DNA of 5,758 nucleotides, taken from positions 179-5,936 of the forward strand of contig PNBP01000178.1 in assembly GCA_003136075.1 (NCBI GenBank), given 5' to 3'. A program made the position numbers and the translations under genes. Every line of letters starts with the position of its first letter. Positions within the stretch are counted from its first letter, which is position 1. Positions 1 through 3,967 of the stretch are shown piece by piece. This DNA comes from Methanoregula sp. (GTDB lineage Archaea > Halobacteriota > Methanomicrobia > Methanomicrobiales > Methanospirillaceae). The notes under the pieces were generated by a model, which ran no database searches, was not told the origin of the DNA, and was given only the letters and a program-made list of their open reading frames with translations.

Positions 1-798
1 GGCATCGGCATACTTCTCAACAGTCTTCCTGAGGTCCTCAAAGCCCTTGGTACGCTTGGCGATGAACTCCTTGTCTTCGAGGCCTTCCTTGATGATCCAA
101 TACATCATGGAGTTGGCGAGCGCAATGTGGGTCGACGGATTGAACCGGATCCATTCATCTGCAATCCGTGCTGTTGCACTTAACCGCGGGTCAACGACAA
201 TGACCTTAACTCCCTTCTTCTTGGCCTGCATGACGCGGCGCCCGGCAAGCGGGTGGGCCTCGACTGCATTGGAACCCCACATGACGATCAGGTCTGAGTT
301 CAGGACATCTTCGAACGGGTTGGTAGCTGCACCGGACCCGAAGGAGAGGGAGAGACCGGCAACCGAAGGCCCGTGGCAGATACGCGCACAGTTGTCGATA
401 TTGTTGGTCTTGAAGGCACACCGTGCCCACTTCTGCAGGGCGTAGCAGTCCTCGTTGACGGTACGGCACGAGGTCTGGAAACCGAGGGACTTGGGGCCGA
501 ACGTGTTGGATATTTCCGAGAATTTCTTCGTAATCAGGTCAATGGCTTCGTCCCACGAGGCTTCCTCGAACTTGTCGCCCTTCTTGATCAGGGGTTTCGT
601 AAGCCGTCCCGGCTTCTGGACCGATTCCCAGCAGGTCGCACCCTTGGGGCAGAGCTTGCCTTCGTTGATAGGGGACCGCTTGTACGGTTCGACACCAACG
701 AGGGTATTACCCTTGACCACAAGGTTAAGACCACATCCTACACCGCAATACGGGCAGGTTGTTGGTACATATTTTAATAAAGATTTGTCATCACTCAT
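1..798 (-). CDS. fdhA: Formate dehydrogenase alpha subunit, N-terminal part (cut by window edge)
   Basis: Catalytic subunit of formate dehydrogenase, which oxidises formate to CO2 at a bis-molybdopterin guanine dinucleotide Mo or W centre; in methanogens electrons pass to F420 through FdhB. The first 266 residues are visible out of about 680 to 700 in the family. Cys15, Cys18, Cys22 and Cys50 (CPYCGVGC ... LCPKG) form the N-terminal [4Fe-4S] site. The active-site motif CARICHGPSVAGL places Cys141 (codon TGC at 376-378) followed by His142, where E. coli FdhF has selenocysteine, so this is a cysteine enzyme. The molybdopterin domain follows, with VMWGSNAVEAHPLAGRR (about 173-189) and VIVVDPR (199-205). 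The start is ATG at 798, preceded four bases away by GGTGATT, a strong archaeal ribosome binding site. It is transcribed divergently from the FmdE-family gene. The family call is firm; the electron acceptor subunit lies outside the window. Confidence 0.95.
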   Translation of the reverse strand, partial: MSDDKSLLKYVPTTCPYCGVGCGLNLVVKGNTLVGVEPYKRSPINEGKLCPKGATCWESVQKPGRLTKPLIKKGDKFEEASWDEAIDLITKKFSEISNTFGPKSLGFQTSCRTVNEDCYALQKWARCAFKTNNIDNCARICHGPSVAGLSLSFGSGAATNPFEDVLNSDLIVMWGSNAVEAHPLAGRRVMQAKKKGVKVIVVDPRLSATARIADEWIRFNPSTHIALANSMMYWIIKEGLEDKEFIAKRTKGFEDLRKTVEKYADA

Positions 799-803
799 GA
801 ACA

Positions 804-809
804 ATCACC
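804..809 (-). promoter_or_regulatory. Ribosome binding site of fdhA
   Basis: On the minus strand GGTGAT ends five bases before the ATG at 798. It matches the archaeal 16S rRNA 3' end (ATCACCTCC) and supports this start. Confidence 0.85.
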
Positions 810-837
810 ATTTTTTAAACAACATTACCATAATTAC

Positions 838-861
838 TAAATTTTTAGATTTGTTAATAAG
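838..861. promoter_or_regulatory. AT-rich element shared with 2549-2571, copy 1 (possible operator)
   Basis: On the plus strand this reads TAAATTTTTA, then GAT, then TTGTTAATAAG. A second copy at 2549-2571 has the same two blocks separated by TT. In both places an AT-rich TATA-like stretch (reading on the minus strand) directly abuts the high-coordinate side. Here the element lies between the TATA box and the predicted transcription start of fdhA, where a repressor or activator could act. The match is seen; the regulatory role is inferred. Confidence 0.45.
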
Positions 862-871
862 TTTTATAAAT
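862..871 (-). promoter_or_regulatory. TATA box of fdhA
   Basis: The minus strand reads ATTTATAAAA, a near-consensus archaeal TATA box. Transcription would begin about 25 bases downstream, near 840, giving a leader of about 40 bases. The transcription start is inferred. Confidence 0.65.
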
Positions 872-1009
872 TATCTTTTTACTACTCCCCTATTAAATGT
901 TCTGAAATTTATCTGAGAAATGATGATTAAGGGTGGGTGAATCATAAACGGCCAAACCAACAAAAGATTGGGTGAGCAAAAAGATCGATTTTGATCCCAC
1001 GAAATTATT

Positions 1010-1022
1010 CCGGACAGTCCGG
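1010..1022. promoter_or_regulatory. 13-base perfect palindrome, possible operator
   Basis: CCGGAC and GTCCGG flank a single central A, giving full dyad symmetry. It is GC-rich in an AT-rich divergent promoter region about 107 bases before the start of the FmdE-family gene. It has no T-tract and sits far from either gene's 3' end, so a protein binding site fits better than a terminator. Confidence 0.3.
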
Positions 1023-1095
1023 GGATACGTTTGAGAGATGATAATTCATTTGCATGCGCATTTCATAAGATAATGGATTCTGGCTAACAAGAACA

Positions 1096-1107
1096 AATTG
1101 TTTATTT
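1096..1107 (+). promoter_or_regulatory. Probable TATA box of the FmdE-family gene
   Basis: AATTGTTTATTT is centred about 27 bases before ATG 1129. At usual archaeal spacing transcription would begin at or next to the start codon, consistent with the missing ribosome binding site. Confidence 0.4.
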
Positions 1108-1128
1108 CATGTTTACAAATAGATCCCT

Positions 1129-1773
1129 ATGACCGCACAAGATCCTCCCAATTCTCCACAAACATTCACTACCCGAATGCAGACCTGCGGTGTCAATGAA
1201 CGGCTCAGGGACTATATTACGAGGTGCGTCGCGTTTCACACATCTCCGGCACCCGGATTGATTATTGGGGCATTTATGACGGATTATGCACTGGAACTGC
1301 TGGGTGCAGTCCCAGGTGAGAAACTGTTTGCAGTCTGCGAAACGCCAAAATGCCTTCCGGACGCACCCCAGGTCATCGCAAACTGCACTACCGGGAATAA
1401 CCGGCTCAAAGTCCTGCCCATAGGTAAGTTTGCCCTGACAGTAAACAGGGCTTCTGACAACCCGACATCTGAAGGTGTTCGGGTATATATCGACAGGGAA
1501 AAACTCAAAAAATTCCCGGTCATCGATATCTGGTACGCGAACAACCCGAAATTCGATAAACATTCCATGGGTCTCCTCCTCCAAGAAGAAATTTTCCGGA
1601 ACGGCCGGGATATCCTGTCCACGGAACGGGTGAGAGTACCGGTCAGGCAAAAACAGAAATGGAAACCGGTGGACTGCCCGTCCTGTGGAGAGAGCATACC
1701 GGATTATATGATACTCGATGGAAAATGCGGGGCATGTGGCTCAATGAATTATTACGAAAAAATTGACAAATAA
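1129..1773 (+). CDS. fmdE: FmdE-family protein with C-terminal zinc ribbon
   Basis: A 214-residue protein of the FmdE family, named after subunit E of tungsten/molybdenum formylmethanofuran dehydrogenase; the biochemical role of stand-alone members is not settled. The FmdE core spans about 30-170: FHTSPAPGLIIGAFM (36-50) with His37 and the PGL turn, then CETPKCLPDAPQ (70-81) with Cys75 and Asp78, and NCTTGNNRLK (85-94) with Cys86. These positions correspond to the family's metal and substrate site. A zinc ribbon closes the protein: CPSCGE (183-188) and CGACG (200-204). In-frame TAG at 1120-1122 makes ATG 1129 the first possible start. No Shine-Dalgarno sequence is visible, and an AT-rich box about 25 bases upstream suggests a leaderless mRNA. 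It lies divergent from fdhA, and both concern Mo/W C1 chemistry. The symbol denotes the family, not proven membership of the Fmd complex. Confidence 0.85.
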   Translation: MTAQDPPNSPQTFTTRMQTCGVNERLRDYITRCVAFHTSPAPGLIIGAFMTDYALELLGAVPGEKLFAVCETPKCLPDAPQVIANCTTGNNRLKVLPIGKFALTVNRASDNPTSEGVRVYIDREKLKKFPVIDIWYANNPKFDKHSMGLLLQEEIFRNGRDILSTERVRVPVRQKQKWKPVDCPSCGESIPDYMILDGKCGACGSMNYYEKIDK

Positions 1774-1779
1774 ATCCCA

Positions 1780-1853
1780 TTTTTAAAAATTATATGATAG
1801 GACGACTCAGCCGGTCCTGAATAGGGCAGACCATGTTCATTGATCATTTTTTT
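1780..1853 (+). terminator. U-rich termination region after the FmdE-family gene
   Basis: A T5 tract lies within seven to twelve bases of the stop codon. A weak hairpin follows (AGGAC 1799-1803 with GTCCT 1814-1818), then T7 at 1847-1853. Archaeal RNA polymerase stops on such U-tracts, but which one is used cannot be told. Confidence 0.35.
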
Positions 1854-1914
1854 GAGATTTGTATCTTCCCCTTTGTGTATTTTGTGCTGATAAAAAGTCA
1901 CTATCATATGCAGG

Positions 1915-1951
1915 ACAAAAATACAAAAATAATACCGGATATCAGCCCGGT
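1915..1951 (-). terminator. Hairpin and U-tract terminator of the 143-residue gene
   Basis: On the minus strand ACCGG (from 1951) pairs with CCGGT (to 1933) and is followed by ATTATTTTTGTATTTTTG. A further T6 run lies closer to the stop codon (1955-1960). The order, stem then T-rich tail, fits termination of the gene ending at 1975. Confidence 0.5.
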
Positions 1952-1974
1952 AAGAAAAAACGGGATGGGATAAT

Positions 1975-2406
1975 TCAAGCAGTCTGACCGGTCGCCGGCT
2001 TCCCGGTTGTGTCCGGTGACTGGCAAACCGGTTTTTTTACCCAGATAAGATTATCCCCGTCAAATGCGAATAAGACCATCGTAAAAATCTTTATTCCTCC
2101 GGAGAGACCGGTCGTATCTGCTCCCCGGGGAGCGATAATCGCAACCTTGGGGTTTACCCTTCCCCCGTATGGAGAAAATTCAGACGTCATAAGATCGGGA
2201 ATTATTTCCGGTGATACTTCTTTTTTGAAGGTTACAAAGATGTTTGCCGTCTCTGGTTCTCCATTTACCCGGCGTGACAGGTGAAAAAACGTATCATACC
2301 CGGTTCCCTTTTTACCCGGTGTTATTTTCCAGCCATCATACCCTGAATAGATTCGTTTGATCTCCTGCAGCACGAAATCGTGCATGATGTCACTACTAAT
2401 TCCCAT
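1975..2406 (-). CDS. Unrecognised 143-residue protein
   Basis: I do not recognise the family. The protein is soluble, with no signal peptide or membrane segment. It opens with a probable helix (SSDIMHDFVLQEIKRIYSGY, 4-23), then GWKITPGKKGTGYDTFFHLSRR (25-46), a strand IFVTFKKEVSP (56-66), a second strand KVAIIAPRG (87-95) and a third, KIFTMVLFAFDGDNLIWVKK (106-125), before a probably disordered tail rich in T, G and P. The helix, the GYD (36-38) and the strand carrying K61-K62 loosely resemble the layout of PD-(D/E)XK nuclease-like folds, but no clear catalytic D...(D/E)xK set is visible, so this is speculation. ATG 2406 is the first start; Met8 is an alternative. No strong ribosome binding site is seen. 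It converges with the FmdE-family gene. Steady codon use and clear flanking signals favour a real gene. Confidence 0.7.
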   Translation of the reverse strand: MGISSDIMHDFVLQEIKRIYSGYDGWKITPGKKGTGYDTFFHLSRRVNGEPETANIFVTFKKEVSPEIIPDLMTSEFSPYGGRVNPKVAIIAPRGADTTGLSGGIKIFTMVLFAFDGDNLIWVKKPVCQSPDTTGKPATGQTA

Positions 2407-2433
2407 ATACGATCAATTAACTTCCATTTTAGT

Positions 2434-2443
2434 AAAATAAAAA
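2434..2443 (-). promoter_or_regulatory. Possible proximal TATA box of the 143-residue gene
   Basis: The minus strand is T/A-only here (TTTTTATTTT within GTATTTTTATTTTAC), about 30 bases before ATG 2406, giving a very short leader. A second candidate is TTAAATATTT at 2572-2581, which would give a leader of about 140 bases. Confidence 0.3.
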
Positions 2444-2548
2444 TACTCCGTAAATGACTGGATAACTATTCGATCGGGAACTTACTGAATTGTGCAGCGA
2501 TAAGCATTTTAATAGTAATACTCTGTTTTTAGATCTTCTGCTCCGATG

Positions 2549-2571
2549 TAAATTTTTATTTTGTTAATAAG
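2549..2571. promoter_or_regulatory. AT-rich element shared with 838-861, copy 2 (possible operator)
   Basis: TAAATTTTTA, TT, TTGTTAATAAG: the same two blocks as upstream of fdhA. It is followed on the high-coordinate side by AAATATTTAA, which reads TTAAATATTT on the minus strand, a TATA-like box placed as in the fdhA promoter. TTGTTAA (2561-2567) also has an inverted partner TTAACAA at 2595-2601. Confidence 0.45.
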
Positions 2572-2586
2572 AAATATTTAACAGAA

Positions 2587-2598
2587 TGATTATATTAA
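2587..2598 (+). promoter_or_regulatory. Possible TATA box of the 2616-2712 RNA
   Basis: TGATTATATTAA lies about 25 bases before the first paired base of the candidate RNA at 2616, the usual archaeal TATA to start distance. The surrounding sequence is very AT-rich, so chance is possible. Confidence 0.3.
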
Positions 2599-2615
2599 CA
2601 AATTGCTAATAATAT

Positions 2616-2712
2616 CATGCCCTTGGTTGGGCGTGAAAGGTAAGTCTCAGGAATAAACTCCACATTCCTCATCGTTGCCACGAAACGAGACCACCTCCTT
2701 TCTTTTTTCTTT
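2616..2712 (+). ncRNA. Candidate structured small RNA with poly-U end
   Basis: No open reading frame fits, but an ordered fold does. Hairpin 1: CATGCCC (2616-2622) with GGGCGTG (2629-2635), seven pairs including one G-U, loop TTGGTT. A closing stem then pairs AGGT (2638-2641) with ACCT (2693-2696) and GTCTC (2644-2648) with GAGAC (2687-2691). Inside it hairpin 2 pairs AGGAAT (2649-2654) with ATTCCT (2664-2669), and hairpin 3 pairs TCGTT (2672-2676) with AACGA (2684-2688), overlapping the closing stem by two bases. This makes a three-way junction. The 3' side carries CACCTCC (2692-2698 region), equal to the 16S anti-Shine-Dalgarno core, followed by a pyrimidine run with T6 that can act as a terminator. 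It does not match tRNA, SRP RNA, RNase P or C/D box RNAs as I know them. Function unknown; the fold is by eye. Confidence 0.4.
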
Positions 2713-2846
2713 TCTGAATCGAATGTAAATAATAATGTCCGGGTATACTGCTAGTTTAACACCCGATTTATTTTAAAATTTATATCGAAAAAATGGGTAA
2801 ATTTTCAGTGCCCAACATGCATCTGGAAAAAGGAGATGCTACTACT
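2713..2846. other. AT-rich intergenic stretch
   Basis: No gene is visible. It holds a weak hairpin (CGGGT 2740-2744 with ACCCG 2761-2765) and a TATA-like AAAATTTATATCG at about 2775-2787 on the plus strand, which could start a transcript near 2810 running through the hairpins below toward the ORF at 3010. Confidence 0.3.
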
Positions 2847-2880
2847 AAACAGTCATTTCACCAATGAATGAACTGTTTTT
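2847..2880 (+). terminator. Hairpin followed by T5
   Basis: AAACAG (2847-2852) pairs with CTGTTT (2873-2878) and TCATT (2853-2857) with AATGA (2867-2871), with one bulged A, a nine-base loop, and a T5 tract at 2876-2880. It looks like an intrinsic terminator or an attenuator in a leader. Confidence 0.4.
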
Positions 2881-2889
2881 GGTTGTCAT

Positions 2890-2969
2890 CGCTCTGTGGG
2901 AGTGGCCAGAGCGGCGGGGGCGGAGGCATTGCAAAAGCCCAAAGAAGCGTCTACTTGCTGCGTTTGGGC
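2890..2969 (+). other. Two hairpins, possible leader or structured RNA
   Basis: CGCTCTG (2890-2896) pairs with CAGAGCG (2907-2913). GCCCAAA (2937-2943) pairs with TTTGGGC (2963-2969), and a smaller AGC/GCT pairing lies inside. The segment between is G-rich. It is much richer in GC than its surroundings. It precedes the ORF at 3010 by about 40 bases, so it could be a regulatory leader; it could also be debris of a moved element. No known riboswitch is recognised. Confidence 0.3.
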
Positions 2970-3009
2970 CGAAAAATACACTGATAGAATATTGATTTTA
3001 GGTGTTAAA

Positions 3010-3444
3010 ATGGCATATTACTTTAATGTCTTTGCTGATATCAGTGAAATAACATCCAACATCTTCTTTGGCCGGTTCGGGACACCAGGTATTGACCGGA
3101 TCTTTGATGAATTGCCGATAGCCAACAACGATCCACTCCTCACGGTACTCTCTTCACCAAATGTTTATGATGTGTGTGTGTTTCAATCACTTGCCGGTGA
3201 CAGACCATGGCAAAAAAGATCCCGACCACAAACCCGGGAGTCCCGGTTTCGGATATCCAGAATTCCCTTACCGCGGGACAACGCGGCCCGGTCCTCCTGC
3301 AGGACGTCCACCTCATCGAAAAACTCGCGCATTTTGACCGGGAGAAAATTCCCAAAAGGGTTGTGGAGTAATCCAGCGATGATCCTTACAGCCCTAAAAC
3401 AGGGGTTTTTTCGATCGAACCCAGGGTACCACGATCCGGCCTGA
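3010..3444 (+). CDS. Doubtful ORF with a good start, running into the catalase remnant
   Basis: An ORF of 144 codons that I do not recognise. In its favour: ATG 3010 follows AGGTG at a spacing of five bases, and the first 65 residues ([17 protein letters not shown], then [20 protein letters not shown]) have ordinary composition. Against it: from about residue 66 the frame overlaps the catalase remnant at 3207-3371 in another frame, and the text turns basic and low-quality ([15 protein letters not shown]), a shadow rather than protein. The true gene has probably lost its own 3' part, and the reading frame simply continues into unrelated sequence. An in-frame extension back to GTG 2896 crosses stable hairpins and is unlikely. 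Treat residues 1-65 as a possible gene fragment. Confidence 0.3.
   Translation: MAYYFNVFADISEITSNIFFGRFGTPGIDRIFDELPIANNDPLLTVLSSPNVYDVCVFQSLAGDRPWQKRSRPQTRESRFRISRIPLPRDNAARSSCRTSTSSKNSRILTGRKFPKGLWSNPAMILTALKQGFFRSNPGYHDPA
3207..3371 (+). pseudogene. Catalase N-terminal remnant (54 codons)
   Basis: The 54 codons from ATG 3207 read clearly as the start of a monofunctional haem catalase: [18 protein letters not shown] (7-24), [20 protein letters not shown] (27-46) and IPKRVV (48-53), matching the conserved opening of that family. The full enzyme has about 480 to 500 residues and destroys hydrogen peroxide. Here a TAA stop follows at the point where the family reads VVHAKGAGA, so the catalytic His, the rest of the barrel and the haem ligand Tyr are all missing; no continuation is seen in any frame downstream. 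The ribosome binding site GGTGA (3196-3200) survives six bases before the ATG. The break lies 20 bases before a terminator-bearing repeat, and sequence resembling an insertion sequence end follows, suggesting a rearrangement. A 54-residue peptide could still be made, but catalase function is excluded. Confidence 0.85.
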
Positions 3445-3478
3445 GATCGGCTCACCAAAAGGCGCTGTTAGCGTACCT
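3392..3478 (+). repeat. Diverged terminator-bearing repeat, copy A
   Basis: Shares AAAACAGGGGTTTTTT (3396-3411) and TGAGATCGGCT (3442-3452), in the same order and nearly the same spacing (40 against 41 bases), with copy B, and both have a GCGC-containing segment next. CCCT/AGGG with a five-base loop and T6 makes a small terminator hairpin. A second one follows: AGG-CGCT (3460-3466) pairs with AGCG-CCT (3470-3478), then a T-tract to 3482. Confidence 0.55.
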
Positions 3479-3493
3479 TTTTGAGTCTGAAAA

Positions 3494-3574
3494 GTGCCGG
3501 ATTCCGCCAAACGGAGCACATTCTGACGTTTCCCAAAATATGTGTGCCGGAATTCAGCGGATTTGTGCCGGAAT
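3494..3574. mobile_element. Possible insertion sequence end (IS21-like repeats)
   Basis: GTGCCGGA occurs three times in direct orientation (3494, 3544 and 3565); the last two extend to GTGCCGGAAT and are spaced exactly 21 bases, about two helical turns. A GTGC...TCCG-CGGA...GCAC stem surrounds 3494-3518. Multiple CCGGCAC-type repeats near the tips are a feature I associate with IS21-family elements. No transposase gene, opposite end or target duplication is visible, so at most this is a remnant. Confidence 0.35.
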
Positions 3575-3604
3575 AGGGGGCATGACACCTGCCAGCGGAG
3601 GGGG

Positions 3605-3617
3605 TCTCCGACGGAGA
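3605..3617. repeat. 13-base perfect palindrome
   Basis: TCTCCG and CGGAGA flank one A. It lies between the IS-like repeats and copy B in an otherwise gene-free stretch (3575-3669) where I see no coding sequence. Its role is unknown. Confidence 0.3.
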
Positions 3618-3669
3618 AACAGGTTTGCGGGAGAGCAGGTCTTCCAAGGGTCATGGACCAGTATAAACC

Positions 3670-3750
3670 AACCCCCAAAACAGGGGTTTTTTTCATTTAC
3701 CCATAGTCAGGGTCGATATGAGATGAGATCGGCTGTCCGGAAGCGCCTAT
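3670..3750 (+). repeat. Diverged terminator-bearing repeat, copy B
   Basis: Second copy of the repeat at 3392-3478. AACCCC pairs with GGGGTT around AAAACA, followed by T7 (3687-3693), making the stronger terminator of the pair. TGAGATCGGCT recurs at 3724-3734 and a GCGCC segment at 3743-3747. The outer parts are diverged, so the duplication is old or the repeats are members of a dispersed family. Confidence 0.55.
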
Positions 3751-3756
3751 GAGGGG

Positions 3757-3768
3757 ATATTTTTAAAG
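3757..3768 (+). promoter_or_regulatory. Possible TATA box of the 3785-3851 RNA
   Basis: GATATTTTTAAA sits about 25 bases before the first paired base of the hairpin at 3785, the spacing expected of an archaeal promoter. No gene starts downstream on this strand. Confidence 0.3.
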
Positions 3769-3784
3769 CCTTTTCACACTGATC

Positions 3785-3851
3785 CAGGCCAAACGGGGGC
3801 CAATACGCGCATATCATAAAACACACTGCCTGTTTTTTGCGATTTGGCCTG
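3785..3851 (+). ncRNA. Candidate hairpin RNA downstream of cas6 (opposite strand)
   Basis: CAGGCCAAA (3785-3793) and TTTGGCCTG (3843-3851) are a perfect nine-base inverted repeat closing a 49-base interior that includes a T6 run (3833-3838). A TATA-like box stands about 25 bases upstream. The stretch 3852-3967 after it holds no convincing gene: only 19-codon frames and a CCCC/GGGG hairpin near 3912-3928. It could be a small RNA or a relic terminal inverted repeat; I cannot separate the two. Confidence 0.3.
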
Positions 3852-3967
3852 TCAACGGTAATTCAAGCGTCAGAAAGAGGCAATCAAAGGCTGAAATGAA
3901 CCCGGATTTATCCCCCGACATTGGAGGGGTAGGGAGACCATGGATCCGACAGTGACATATCCCAGGA

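Larger units (their letters stand above)
872..1128. other. Divergent intergenic region between fdhA and the FmdE-family gene
   Basis: No coding region is visible. It holds the upstream side of the fdhA promoter, two GGGTGA direct repeats (near 933 and 970), an odd perfect palindrome CCGGAC-A-GTCCGG at 1010-1022, the palindrome ATGCGCAT at 1054-1061, and an AT-rich TATA-like stretch near 1096-1107. The 1010-1022 palindrome is a candidate operator for a dimeric regulator; no known regulator site is recognised. Confidence 0.4.

Noticed and set aside
47..916. Several ORFs over the fdhA region in other frames
   Set aside because: They are shadows of the strongly coding fdhA frame, which has all family motifs.
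2836..2871. Eleven-codon ORF right after AAGGAG (possible leader peptide)
   Set aside because: The GGAG touches the ATG with no spacing, and the bases are better explained by the hairpin at 2847-2880.
2891..2970. tRNA-like look (GTGGCCAGAGCGG and a TTGCAAA loop)
   Set aside because: No T-arm GTTCGA-type sequence, only three pairs in the would-be anticodon stem, and no matching acceptor ends. The hairpins found fit the bases better.
2896..3009. N-terminal extension of the 3010 ORF to GTG 2896
   Set aside because: The extension is read from stable hairpin sequence, whereas ATG 3010 has AGGTG five bases upstream.
3180..3187. GTTTCAAT, which on the minus strand reads ATTGAAAC, the common 3' end of CRISPR repeats
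   Set aside because: It occurs once only, beside a TG run, with no repeat array or spacers anywhere in the window.
3394..3696. 100-codon minus-strand ORF between the two repeats
   Set aside because: It begins and ends inside the terminator hairpins of copies A and B, has no ribosome binding site and shows no recognisable protein pattern.
3540..3752. 70-codon plus-strand ORF
   Set aside because: It runs through the GTGCCGGA repeats and the copy B terminator; composition is low complexity and no start signal is seen.
3897..3956. Nineteen-codon ORFs near 3897 and 3941
   Set aside because: Too short, no supported start signals or family resemblance; the second overlaps the 3' end of cas6.
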